Origin: Heliopora coerulea
Taxonomy: Eukaryota; Cnidaria; Anthozoa; Scleralcyonacea; Helioporidae
Length of the DNA: 64,000 nucleotides
Assembly: GCA_030142905.1 (NCBI GenBank)
Contig: JASJOG010000018.1
Coordinates: 1,488,001-1,552,000 of the forward strand
Reading direction: 5' to 3'
Part shown: positions 34,055 through 45,050 of the stretch, piece after piece
Layout of the letters: each line of letters opens with the position of its first letter
Position numbering within the stretch: the first letter of the stretch is position 1
Position numbers and translations under genes: made by a program
Notes under the pieces: model-generated
Told to the model about the DNA's origin: nothing
Seen by the model: the letters and a program-made list of their open reading frames with translations, nothing else
The model's database searches: none

Positions 34055-34135
34055 ATGGAGAACGCTAAAACACGGAATCTTTAAACTCCGGAATACGAAA
34101 ACTCGGAACGCGAAAACCCGTAGTCTGTAAAAGCC
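34055..34135 (+). repeat. Imperfect short tandem repeat (AAAACxCGGAAT type)
   Basis: Successive units such as AAAACACGGAATC, AACTCCGGAATACG, AAAACTCGGAACGCG and AAAACCCGTAGTC, about 13 bases each. Confidence 0.6.
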
Positions 34136-34139
34136 AGGA

Positions 34140-35075
34140 AATAAGAAACCCATTGAACTCTAAAAAGAATTTAATGTCAAGAACTTTAATGGCAACAAAA
34201 AATGAACAAAGAAGGAAAATAAGGTTGGTAAAACCGGTGATCTTTACATCAAAGCCTGCATGAAGATATGTGGCCGGTCTGACTTATTCAAACACGATTT
34301 TTCAAGCTACATGAATCCAGTACAACCCGATTCTAGTGTAAGCGATGGGAAACGATGCACCACTGGAGTCTTATTTTCCTTACAAAAGATCTGATTACCT
34401 TCGTACCAGGGGAGTCGGAAGCGAGGGGCCGGTCGAGCCTTGGCTCCCACATTTTTTTTGTGGGGGTAGAGTATGTGTGCCCCCCACTTTTTAAGGGAAT
34501 ATAAATGTTTCAATTTAAGTTAAGAAGCCTTATGTACAGGTACTTGAAAGTCTGAACTGTGTAATATGACTGAAAAAGTTTGATTCCTGAGGACAGAGGG
34601 CAGTGAGGCCGCAGATCTCTCTATTGACTGTTCCTATTGACCAGTAGTTTGCCGTATTTTTACCTTAAATCTGCGCCATAAGTTTGCCTGATCAATTGCA
34701 TTGAGTGAACGAACCTTTAGCAAATCACAAATTCGACTTCGAACAACATTAAGGTTATTGTTTTGGCACCTGTATGATGACGGCAACTGGCCGTTGCTTG
34801 GACCACGCAGTCAAACACACTCATCCAGAGATTGGAACCTCACCGGACCCCCTACTTCTATATTCGTTCCGACGTTGGTGCTTCTTGCCATTTAAATTCG
34901 TAAAAACGCACGAGGTTTAAAGAACTACATTGATCGAAGCCCGTACTGATATTGCATGCAAAGTTTTATATTTCGACAATCTTTATAGCTGTAGGCCAGG
35001 TACTCCAGTTAGACACAAAAGAAGCCACGTTGGACACCCGAAAGCATTTACTTCTGTTTCGAGAGCTTTCTGTTC
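34140..35075. other. No gene recognised
   Basis: Mixed sequence with C-run/G-run blocks at 34430-34500 (TTGGCTCCCAC, TGTGGGGG, CCCCCCACTTTTT) typical of hAT-like MITE ends, but no clear boundary. Confidence 0.3.
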
Positions 35076-35081
35076 ACTACA

Positions 35082-36306
35082 GTGAACTCAATTTCCATAT
35101 CTGGAATGCTAACTCCCAGTCATTTGCTCGGGCAAAGAGTGAAGCCAAGATGGCTGCCTAAGGAGAGAAATTTTGTATGCAGTGAACTCAATGGACTCAT
35201 TTTCCATATCTGGCCAATGAAAAGTGAAGCCAAGATGGCCACCCATGGAGGCCAATTTTGGACGTCAGTTTCAGTCCCCTACGAGGGCTTGTACGTCAGT
35301 TTTAGTCTCCCACGCGACTTTTTACATTTTCTAACGAGTTTTCTTTGGAAATACACGCAAAACATGTCTTCAAAATATAGAAATAAGTTTAAGAATTTTA
35401 AATATATTTCGACAAAGTCAAACCGAGTTACAGGTTATATATTTTCACGAAAATAAATTACCAAACATACGAGAAACCTGATAAAACGGTCTTCAAAAGT
35501 TACTTGAAGAAACTACTAAGTGCATGTCCTTTTTTTACCGGTAGTTTACCATCTTCAGACAATTTAGTACACTTCTTAGGCCACACGGCAATAATGAATC
35601 TTTTTAAATACTCGATTATGTAAAATTGGTCCAGTAGTATTTTGTCTAAACACCTTTTCGATGGCTGGGAATGTTTTCGAAGCCGAACCAAACAAAAACT
35701 AAAAATTAAAGTCGTGCAAAGGACTAGAACTGACGTACAAGACCGCAAAGAGGACTGAAACTGACGTCCAAATTTTCCCTCCATTGGCGGCCATCTTGGC
35801 TCATTGAACTCTAAAAAGACTGGAACATTGAACTCCATTGAACTCTAAAAAGACTAGAACGATAACTCGTCATACTTGTCCTCACGATTGAGTGAAGCCG
35901 ACATGGGGGCAGCCATGTAAGTCAAAAACACGCGTGGGAAAAAGTTGTATTGAACTATTACTTCTCATTGACAGTTAATTCTGACAAATATGCAGTCCTA
36001 CCGACATTGTCTTCCACTTACTAAGGATAAAAAGGAAAACTGTCAAAAAATCCGAAATTTAGCTTAAGTTTTTCGGAACAGGTTGCGTGTTTTATCGCGC
36101 AGGGGACTGGGATGACCTGCAAATTGACCTACATGTCAGCCTCCATGTTGGCTTCAAAATACAGTTTGCAGGTATCGTTCCAGTCATTTTAGAGTTCAAC
36201 GTTGAACTCTAGAAAGTCTTTTTAGAGTTCAATGTCTTGGCTTCACTTTTCTGCCCGAGCGAATGACTGGGAGTTAGCATTCCAGATATGGAAATCTAGT
36301 TCATTG
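35082..36306. repeat. Inverted-repeat-bounded composite of MITE copies
   Basis: The left arm (CCATATCTGGAATGCTAACT, CCCAGTCATTTGCTCGGGCA, AGTGAAGCCAAGATGGC) recurs inverted at 36232-36300. Related pieces, GAAGCCAAGATGGCCACCCA at 35230 and GAACTCTAAAAAGAC at 35808 and 35841, fill the interior. This looks like several related insertions rather than one element. Confidence 0.6.
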
Positions 36307-37193
36307 GGATTCACTGGCCCTCCATGGGCGGCAGTCTTGGCTTCACATTTCATTGGCCAGTTAGCATTCCAGATATGGAAATCAACAAGGGCAGATAATC
36401 TTTTAAGCCAATCAGGGCGTTTGTTTACTTCCGTGCGACAAGCCAATCAGGTTGCATTATTCACTTAATGGCTGCCGAAAATCACTGGGATGTGCATCTA
36501 ATCATTTAAAGCCTTACGTGAACGTAGATTTTCCATTTTCATGTTCCAAACCTGTATTTCCCAGTAAAATACAATTTTTTCTTGGATTTCCTCGGACGGA
36601 TTCGCGATTTATCGCCTATTACCCACGCAATCGGCGTTCGAATTGCGGCTCACGCAATGCTCGCAACTGAGAGGGCACGTAGAGTCTCAGTCAACCTTCA
36701 ATCGCCCTTGTTGTCGGATTGCCGTGGTATCAGAAACCTTCCGAACGTTTCGTTTGCTGATTGTTTTCTCGCTATTACAAGGTTTAATAAACGTCTGGCA
36801 GTTATCAACCTTTGAACATTTTTATCTCGTGTCATATATACACCTAATAAACCTTGATTAATTTACCAATAACCATATATTTTCTTCAATTTGTTTATAA
36901 CAAGACAAATCAATTCTCTTGCTTGTAAGTTATCTTCTTTACCAGACGCGCGCATTCTGTCTTGAAGTATAGAAGAGAATGAAGCCTATGAAACTTGATT
37001 ATGTTAAATTAAAATATTACAAAGTAAACTTTTAAAAAGCAACATTTTATGGATTATCTTGAATGATTTGGTTGGCCTCTGGCATTGTTTTTCGCCAAGC
37101 TCGTTGGTTTTCGGCCACAAACGGCGGGAAAAATAACATCACTAATTGTATTCTTGTTTTTCGTTTGACCTTTTCGTTATTTTCGAGTTAAAG

Positions 37194-37463
37194 ATGCCTA
37201 AATATAAGAAAATCTGCAATAATCCACTTCATGATGGTTGGTCAAAAGGTCAAGATGATCAGCGAAACGTCAACCTCAAAGCACATGGTTTATCAGAAAT
37301 AGCTAACGCATTTTGCAGTCTCATGAAGCAGGAATTTGGCGCAAAATCACCAAGTGTAAACCATGTTTGTAGAGCTTGTCTTCAGCAATGCCTAAAAATT
37401 CGAGTTTTCAGAAAGTATCTTCCAAGAAACTGCGAAGCGATCAAACGCAAGGTAGAGAAACAG
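37194..37463 (+). CDS. Unknown Cys/His-containing protein of the Mutator-like element, exon 1
   Basis: The ATG at 37194 (MPKYKKICNNPLHDGWSKGQ) opens 90 codons to a CAG/GTATGA donor in phase 0. Cys and His occur in a spaced pattern (C8, H13, then HVCRACLQQC near residue 60-70), which could form a zinc-binding N-terminal domain. I do not know the family. It joins 37738-38082 in phase 0. It could be a DNA-binding accessory protein of the element, or a captured host gene piece. Confidence 0.5.
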
Positions 37464-37737
37464 GTATGAATCAATGCAACAAAAAAAAGTATAGAAATAT
37501 GAAATTTTAATATTATGTCCCAAAATCCCCAATCAATGGCTAAAGTTTCATAAAGCATGATTTGCTGATATTTGACAACAACCTTTGACTTGCAATAAAA
37601 ATGTAAGGCATATTAATTCTAGACAGTAACCCCTCTGTTTCTAATCAGATAACTGATGGCAATCCTTCGAGCTATACTGTAGGTTCTTGAAATTTGCATT
37701 GCTTAGCATGATACCTTTCCTCTCATTTACCTTGAAG

Positions 37738-38082
37738 TTTTTGCTGCGTAGTTCAGAGGATGTTTCCCATGATCCTAATAGCACAAGTACCATAAGTTCA
37801 GCAGATATCAATGAACCAGACATGGTTGGTCAAACTAGCAGTCAAGTTAGTAATGAATCAACAGTTACCTTGAATTCACCCAGCCAGAAAATGTTAGAAG
37901 ATTCTGAAGAAGATATGATATGTCAAGTAAAAAACCATGAGGACAAGGAATGCTCAAAGGTTGATAACTGCCAGACGTTTATTAAACCTTGTAATAGCGA
38001 GAAAACAATCAGCAAACGAAACGTTCGGAAGGTTTCTGATACCACGGCAATCCGACAACAAGGGCGATTGAAGGTTGACTGA
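37738..38082 (+). CDS. Unknown protein of the Mutator-like element, exon 2
   Basis: Acceptor CCTTGAAG at 37737 after a pyrimidine-rich tract; continues in phase 0 as FLLRSSEDVSHDPNSTST, then a Ser/Thr/Asp/Glu-rich low-complexity stretch (SEEDMICQVKNHEDKECSK), and ends RQQGRLKVD at TGA 38080-38082. The last 40 codons lie within the right terminal repeat, so the left repeat carries the same sequence antisense. Confidence 0.45.
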   Translation, partial: FLLRSSEDVSHDPNSTSTISSADINEPDMVGQTSSQVSNESTVTLNSPSQKMLEDSEEDMICQVKNHEDKECSKVDNCQTFIKPCNSEKTISKRNVRKVSDTTAIRQQGRLKVD

Positions 38083-38399
38083 CTCTACGTGCCCTCTCAG
38101 TTGCGAGCATTGCGTGAGCCGCAATTCGAACGCCGATTGCGTGGGTAATAGGCGATAAATCGCGAATCCGTCCGAGGAAATCCAAGAAAAAATTGTATTT
38201 TACTGGGAAATACAGGTTTGGAACATGAAAATGGAAAATCTACGTTCACGTAAGGCTTTAAATGATTAGATGCACATCCCAGTGATTTTCGGCAGCTATT
38301 AAGTGAATAATGCAACCTGATTGGCTTGTCGCACGGAAGTAAACAAACGCCCTGATTGGCTTAAAAGATTATCTGCCCTTGTTATGGAAATCTAGTTCA

Positions 38400-39240
38400 C
38401 TGGAATGAACGTAACGTAATTACGCTGTAGCTCGTTCGATAAGTTTACCACCTTTCAGGCTTGAAATTTAGAATTTGATTGAAAAGCATATTAGTCTAAA
38501 ATTTAAATGGAACAGCCAATATCTCAGCAACCAGGTAAGCTTTTAGTTTAAAATAGATCGTTTAAAAACAGGGTAAAACATAATCTGAGATTGAACGTCT
38601 GGTAAATTACTCAAGATATGACCCAATAAACAAGTCGAAAACAAGTTGGTAATATATCGACTTCATACATCTGCAAGGATATACAGACCCAGTGCATAAG
38701 TTAAATTCGAGGGTGAATATACTACCACTTACGTCAGCAACCCTTTCCTGTCTACTTGACTGCACTAAGTTGATTTGATATAAACATTGGCTTCTGAATT
38801 GGCGGAGATTTGACGATCCACCCTCGTACAGGGAGATATCTGGACAGGACAGAGTTAAGTAAATCTCAATTACGGCTCTTCCCTGTAGAATAGGTTTATC
38901 TGCTTTTTTTTCTGTGACTCATGCCGGATGACTTCACCTGCCATGAGGGGACGTTGAAACAGGAAAGAGTTAATACACACTTGTCCGAATAAGTACCTGT
39001 GCACGATAGTAATGTTTACCTTTGGAAGGTAAAATCGTCAGATATTAGCCAGGGGATGTGGTCGAAGAACTATCCGGGCAGGAGTTAGTTCTGGTGTACG
39101 TACTGAATTGCCTCTTTCCCGTCCAGAGGTTTCCCTTTGGTGAGTTTCATCATCTGGTGATAGCCCAAATAAAACTATTGGAGATCTGTTCAGACAACAA
39201 AGAGTTAAAAGCCTTGATAAAAAATTTTGTCAGCCAGAAG
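38400..39240. other. No gene recognised; MITE-like debris
   Basis: Contains ACAGAGTTAA and AAAGAGTTAA words near CAGGACAG/CAGGAAAG (38850, 38965) and the dispersed GTAAAATCGTC motif at 39030. No coding feature seen. Confidence 0.3.
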
Positions 39241-39246
39241 TTGTCA

Positions 39247-39512
39247 AAATACAAGATAAAACATACTCCGAAGAGGAACATCTTGAAAACTCAGAATACG
39301 AGTCAAAATCAAAACGCAGGTTGAATCGATAACATTTCGGGTTTATTTCAAAACCATCATCAAACTAGTTAAAATTACATCATACTTTAATTGGTCTGAT
39401 GATGGTTTTGAAATAAAACCGAAATATGACTGATTCAACTTGGGTCTTGATTTTGATTCGTATTCCGAGTTTTCAAGATGTTTCTCTTCGGAATATGTTT
39501 TACCTTGTATTT
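39247..39512. repeat. Large fold-back (115-bp arms) with a hammerhead-core-like module
   Basis: The arms 39247-39362 and 39397-39512 are inverted copies with scattered mismatches. On the plus strand the right arm reads CTGATGA (39396-39402), a perfect 6-bp stem GGTTTT/AAAACC, then GAAA (39421-39424): the conserved boxes of a hammerhead core. Such tail-to-tail structures are typical of Penelope-like elements. Confidence 0.8.
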
Positions 39513-39539
39513 TTTTAAATTGTCGGCTGGCTCTGGCTT

Positions 39540-40240
39540 CAGAAGTTGTCAATCTAAAGAAAAACTTTGGGAAAATTCTATCAAACGTTCGCCAACCATT
39601 CTGATTTTCCTTGACTAAAGTTACTGATTTGTTGAAGGAATTAAAATTATTTTCCTCATGAACTACAGCAAGTGTAAATATAATTTATAGGATCATGATT
39701 ATTTTATAACTACCCTGAAATTTTAAACAGAGGAAATATTCTTGAATTTAAAAAAAAAGGTTTGTAAAAAAAAGGTTTGTAAAAATAAAGGACCATCTAC
39801 TATGGCTTTAAGTAGGATATAAAGTTTTGATAAGAAATTTCCTCAGCAAGAAGTTGTCACTCTAAAGAAAAACTCTGGGAACTTCAATTAAACATTTGCC
39901 AACCATTTCAATTTTCCATGACTAAAATTACTAGTTTGTTAAAGGAGTTAAAATGATTTTCCTTATGAACTGCAGTAAGTGTAAATATCACTTATAGGAT
40001 CATGACTATTTTATACAGGTACAGAAGAGCCGGGGGGGCTGTGGGGGCTGTAGCCCCCCACTTTTTTATGCATTAAAACACTTGTTGTGAAATTTCCCAG
40101 AGAAGCATACAAAATGCTGTATTTTTATCTCAAGCCCCCCACTTGTAATTCTGCTTTGCTGTCCCTGTTATAACTACTTAAACAGAGGAAATATCCATGA
40201 ATTTAAAAAAAAGGTTTGTGAAAATAAAGGATCATCTACA
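39540..40240 (+). repeat. Two direct copies of a unit of about 310 bp
   Basis: GTTGTCAATCTAAAGAAAAA at 39545 recurs as GTTGTCACTCTAAAGAAAAA at 39852, and the match continues through CCAACCATT, AAAATTACT, TATAGGATCATGA and AAACAGAGGAAATAT. The second copy is interrupted by a 152-bp MITE. A start of a further copy (CAGCCAGAAGTTGTCAAAA) precedes the fold-back at 39230. Confidence 0.8.
40016..40167. mobile_element. 152-bp MITE with 5-bp duplication and an empty-site paralogue
   Basis: Ends CAGGTACAG and, inverted, CAGGGACAG; TTATA flanks both sides. The paralogous unit at 39705-39715 reads ATTTTATAACTAC without the insert, directly showing the site before insertion. Confidence 0.85.
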
Positions 40241-40244
40241 ATGG

Positions 40245-41015
40245 CTTCAAGTGGGATTTTCCTATGTTTCATGAGAGGAAAAAAACTTATTGGAAATAAA
40301 CTGAAGCTTTTACCCAAGTTGTCCACAATATGTATCAGACAGACTGCATTTGCAGCAGCACAATGTTTTCAAAAGTTTCTTAAGAGAGTGTGCCAACACC
40401 AATTGCTATGGAATCCAGTGCCTTTTAAAACTTGATTGTCACTTTTTGGATACCACTATTTGAGGACTGACTACTTTAAAATCTGCAGAGAATACTAGAC
40501 TGTCTACTACATCAGAGTCTGATTACCAAGTGTATGGGGTATATGTGCTCCGTCTGCATGACTCTTGGACAGGGGCAGAAGGAGGATATGGGCTCAGGAT
40601 ACGAGGCACAGCTTTGACAGTGGATTGCAGTATGCCATATGTTTTGGACATGTTACCTTGCTTATGCTTTTGTTGTGAAGAGAAATTCTACAATAAAAAC
40701 TCCTTCACTTCTGGCATATCAAATGGGATAGCATAAAATTCTTGTGGGTGTCATATGGTCCCTTATACCCCATCTATCTGGTTGTGCTACTTGGTAAAAG
40801 AATGAACTGCCTTAATTGATCTCCTCTGAGTATCCAAAATGTGAATTAGTCTTTCAGTAATGATAGTTGGATGTTCATCAAACTATGTCAGAAAAACAGT
40901 TTCTGAACCTCACATGGGGATTGAGTCTGCACCATCTGATGACCAGGAAGACACTCCATAAGCTGTAGAGACCAAGATGGCTAGCTAAGGACAATACAAA
41001 TTCAACATGTGCTGC
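40245..41015. other. No gene recognised
   Basis: Short plus-strand frames (64 and 68 codons) without motifs. Confidence 0.3.
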
Positions 41016-41024
41016 CATGATAGC

Positions 41025-41140
41025 TGCTGTACAGGTAGCTTAATGGTTTGAGCATCTTACCAGCTGTCAGAAGGTTGCTTTTTTGATTCTTGTCTGGGGT
41101 TCAGAAATAATTTTCCTGAAGTATTGGCTTGACAAACATC
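41025..41140 (+). repeat. tRNA-derived SINE relic
   Basis: AGGTAGCTTAATGGTTTGAG resembles a tRNA A-box/D-arm; TTTTGATTCTTGTCTGGGG is a degenerate B-box at tRNA spacing. The tail (GGTTCAGAAATAATTTTCCT) resembles the copy at 47385-47490. Confidence 0.55.
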
Positions 41141-41149
41141 CAACTATCA

Positions 41150-41920
41150 TTTAATAAATTATTCTTGGCATATGATACTGATCATCAGTTGTATATTCCT
41201 GGTAGGAACTGGTGTAGTGTGAGATGGTTTACTGATAATTAAACTGAAGAAAGCTGATTTTGATGATGTTGCTATAATTGAAAAACTGGAAACCTAGGAC
41301 ATCAAAGTTTGACATTTCTTCAATAACAAACTGTGATATATAATGACAATGACAATTTATCATCACAAAAACAGAATGGTGTTGTTGCCTTCAAAAGCAC
41401 TGAAGTTTAGTGACCAGAACAGTCCAACTGATGGTGAATTTTCAGTGACTGAAAAGATGGCTGACCTAGTATTCAATGACATGTGCAGACAAATTGCTAA
41501 ATTACATTCTAAATTATCCTAAATTATGAGGTTGTATGATTTTTATATGCAGAAACATTGCATAATCATAAACACTAATTAATAATCAAAAATTGATATG
41601 TTTGTTGCATATTAGTGGAGCTTGGGAGAAAAATGTCTTTGGTGTACTTTGCAATTTAGTCTTTCATTAGTCTGTGGCTGCACTGATATTTTCAAGTTAA
41701 GGAACAGTGATCTGTTGTGTTTGGTAATTATTTCTTCAATTCATGTTATCTTGAGGTTAATTTAAAGGCTTGGATGTATCAGCATGATGTATAATTATCC
41801 AGTTAGCACATTCTTATAGTTATTTGAAACATTTGCTCATCATCTTGCTGAGTTGGTAAGATCAAATAATGGGAATGGCTAATTATAGTTAAAAACACAA
41901 TTACCTTAAGCTGTGAAAAC
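41150..41920. other. No gene recognised
   Basis: AT-rich spacer, no supported feature. Confidence 0.35.
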
Positions 41921-41922
41921 TA

Positions 41923-42114
41923 GGAAGTATAATATGAAACATACTCTAAATAAGAGTGACATCTTGAAACTCAAGATCTGAGTGAAAACAAGACAAGACT
42001 ATAATGTAATTATTATGTATTAATAATTCACTAATTATAATGTAATTATAATTCACTCAAATCTTGAGTTTCAAGATGTCACTCTTATTTGGAGTATGTT
42101 TCATATTGTACTTC
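41923..42114. repeat. Fold-back repeat with about 54-bp arms
   Basis: GAAGTATAATATGAAACATA through GTGACATCTTGAAACTCAAG at the left and its inverted copy at 42061-42114, with an AT-rich spacer of about 85 bases containing TAATTATAATGTAATTATAA. Same style as the fold-back at 39247. Confidence 0.9.
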
Positions 42115-42937
42115 TTCAAGTTATTGGCAGGCACTGGATTTTAGATCATGAAAACTAAAGTTCTTAAAAATCATTATAAAAACTCTATTCATCTGCATTT
42201 GCAAAACAATCACATGTAAGAGATAATTACTACCAAACTCAATCTTGGGATGTTGACATGCAGAACTTAACAGCCAATCATTAATAAATAAATTAGGACT
42301 TTGGCAGCTGTTTGCCTGCATGATCATCTTTGACTAAAGACGTTGCGTTTTACATTCTGACTTTTCCTGACATCATTGCATTTAGTGACAAAAACCCATT
42401 GTCGTGGTGGAAGTTTGTAAAATATGAAAAAAGGTTTACTCAAAATTTTTGTCATAATTCTTTCAGGCAGTTTTCAGTTTTTGGTTTCTTTCTAGAACTG
42501 CCTCACCCTTGAACTGGTGTTGCAGAGCATTCAGAGTTTTTTCAGACTCAGAAAATCGCACGCAATTTCGTGTGTAAAAGCGATTGCACCGGCTTGTCCA
42601 CGCGATCATGTGCTCAAACACGAAAGACACGAGTATACACAGGTCAGAAATTGCCATGCAGCATTTGGTTTACCGTACCGAACAAACTTTTTAAATTTTA
42701 CGTTAAACAATAACTACGTTCGTAAACATAATGCCATTTATGAAGACGAATCATTGTCAGAATCCGTAGAACAGACCGTCAGAATTGTTATCTTGATGTG
42801 CTTGATCGGACGACAAAACAACGATGTTTCCTGATTGCCAGTTTCCTTTTTCTCGTGGCAATTGGGCCAGTTTTTTTCTTTTTTTCTTTTTTTTTCTCGC
42901 TGTTTACTTTCCGTCATGTAAATCTGAACTGCTCGAT

Positions 42938-43545
42938 CTACAATTGCCTGTCGTTTATTTGTGTTTCATAAATCATCGTTGCCATAAATGACCGATGACT
43001 CGTTGATGGTGTTGTGATGTATAGACACTTGCGATGACTATTCGTCTGAACACTAAATATCCGTTTTACCGAGGAGTTGGAACCCGAAATACTGATGGTC
43101 AGACTAGCTAATTTAGACAGATTTGGAAATTCTTGTCCGCGATAAGTCATCACTGACTTCCACAAAGATTTCGCGTCTGGCAATTTTGAGAGGTGGCTCT
43201 TTGCATAAAATTTAAAATTTGTCCCCTCTTTCGGAACAAGTAAGATCTCAAAGGATGCGCGTGACAGGAGCTGTTCAAAATGATTCGCCGTCGCTTGTAT
43301 ATCTTTGTTCTCGTAATCCTTCTCGTCGGTCGAAAAGGTGGATAAAACTGTTTCGTCTTGGAAAAGATGTTTAAGTCGTAGCACGCGAGTCGAGATTTTA
43401 TTGCGTCAATCACCAACCGAATGACTTCATATACTTGGGCGCACAATCCATCGCACGCCCAAAATCTTCTGAGCGCATTCAGGCGCGATCGCACGCCCCA
43501 GTTGAATCCCTTGTGTTGCTGGAACTTCTGTAATAATTCTTGCAA
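42938..43545 (-). pseudogene. hAT-type transposase-derived pseudogene
   Basis: Two overlapping minus-strand frames joined by a frameshift near 43380. The upstream part reads WGVRSRLNALRRFWACDGLC, QVYEVIRLVIDAIKSRLAC; the downstream part reads LKHLFQDETVLSTF, ANHFEQLLS, then FPNLSKLASLTISISGSNSS and VKRIFSV. The last block matches the hAT C-terminal dimerisation region (FPNLSKLA-x-x-x-L-S-I-P-x-S-N) as in zinc-finger-862-like proteins. No terminal repeats were located. Confidence 0.75.
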
Positions 43546-43559
43546 GTGAAACTGGTAGT

Positions 43560-44300
43560 TGTGGTACGTTTAGCGATAATTACAGCATGCTAGCCTGATA
43601 AAGCAAGAGTTATAGCCAGATAATGAAATAGTCGGATTTTTTTCTTTTTAACAGGCGTCAATTATTCTGGACAAAGTGGTATGTATAGTATTTCAGAGCA
43701 AAATAAAATTTGATATCTTATTTTTCTTTTTATTCATTTTCCTTCTTATTCATTTTTATATGGTTCTTTTAATTCTTACGGTGAAGGGGTGTGAAAAGCT
43801 TTTAACTCTGAAATGTGTCCCTGGCATGTTTATTTTTGGAACTTTTTTAAGCTCTAAAAATTTTGAAACATTTACATGTTATTCATTGAATTCTTAATGT
43901 GTAGAGATTTTCCAAAACAGAACATTGTCATAATAAATGTTTTGCTGTGTATGTTGCAGTTAATGCAGAGGCTTTTTAATGTTTTAAGGTTGAAGATTGT
44001 GCAAAATACTGTTATACATTAATCTGATTTATGATATTAAGAAATAAATAAGAATGAATAGAGTCTTCAGGTACTGTAATGTTGTTATGCAATTTTTGTT
44101 TGATGTTACAATCACAGTTACTAAACAATGTGAGACTTAGTGGAGTCTCCTTATTACTGCCCAGGTTACGTGTAGGTCTACCGGAGAAGCATGATTACCT
44201 GAATTTTAAGTACAATCACCTGTTCATGACAAATTGCTTCCTACCACAAGGCTCTAAATGGTATCACTCCTAAATTAGGACAGTTTGCAGGGTTGTGGCC
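43560..44300. other. No gene recognised
   Basis: AT-rich; a 73-codon hydrophobic plus-strand frame at 43676 has no splice or start context. Confidence 0.3.
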
Positions 44301-44308
44301 AGGCTGGG

Positions 44309-45050
44309 CAGTGGCATAACTACGGGGGGGCGTGAGGGGTCACGTGGCCCCCATCTGATGACTGTGCCTCCCCCATTTGAAATTTTCAAATTGGGAAAAA
44401 TTGCAGAATCAAATCCAGTTGCTAGTTTGCTTGTGAAATATATTTACTCCATATTAAGTCTAAAAGTGAAATGGGAAATGCAAGTTGTCGAACTGTTCGA
44501 ATTTGACTATTTTTTTGACCGCTTAGCCCGTGCTAGGACGTCAGGCTCAAAAGTGCACGCTCAACCGAATAAGCAAAATACCGGTAGTTTAGGAGTCAGT
44601 GGATGAGTGGGTGGCTGCTATTTAAACGTAGTAATAACGGAAGAATAGCTTTTTGATAAATTTTGATAAATTGAGGAGGCAAGTCAATGTCATCGTTTGT
44701 TGTGTATTAGTAGGGGGTAGGTAGTTCCACGATGAAGTTCCACGATGAAGTTCCACAAAAATAAAAAAAAAAATAAAGTCAACACTGTACGTGGTCGTTT
44801 GCCGGTTCAATTGAATATTGCTCATTGTGTTGTGCTGTGGACTACACAAACATTTTATGAACCAAATTTGAGGTTAACATGTATTCGGAGTTCTTTTGGC
44901 AGTATAGTTCACCAACCATGTAAATGCAAAATATCGAAATTCACTTAATTTGATAAACGTTTTATAGCGAAATATCTAGTGCCCTCCCCAAGATATGGTT
45001 ATGCCCCCTTGGGTGCCCCTCTATTTTTCAACCACAGTTACGCCACTAAA
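44309..45050. mobile_element. hAT-like element without recognisable target duplication
   Basis: Left end CAGTGGCATAACTACGGGGG; right end inverted TAGTGGCGTAACTGTGGTTG. Flanks (AGGCTGGG and AAGTTAGA) do not match, so the ends have decayed or come from two copies. It directly abuts the NeSL/R2-like RT at 45050. Confidence 0.6.

Larger units (their letters stand above)
36384..38383 (+). mobile_element. Mutator-like element, 2000 bp, long terminal inverted repeats, carries a small spliced gene
   Basis: Left repeat 36384-36818 and right repeat 37951-38383 are about 433-435 bp and almost identical when inverted. An exact 9-bp duplication, ATGGAAATC, flanks the element (36375-36383 and 38384-38392). 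Long terminal repeats with 9-bp duplications characterise the Mutator superfamily. The 1.1-kb centre holds a promoter-like stretch and a two-exon gene whose 3' end lies in the right repeat. No MULE transposase is present, so it depends on one elsewhere. The high repeat identity implies recent movement. Confidence 0.88.

Noticed and set aside
34418..34500. Possible hAT-like ends around CCCCCCACTTTTT
   Set aside because: I could not find matching inverted ends or a target duplication.
36452..36670. Identical 72-codon frames at 36452-36670 (+) and 38097-38315 (-)
   Set aside because: They are the same sequence in the two terminal inverted repeats of the Mutator-like element; the frame has no codon-use or motif support.
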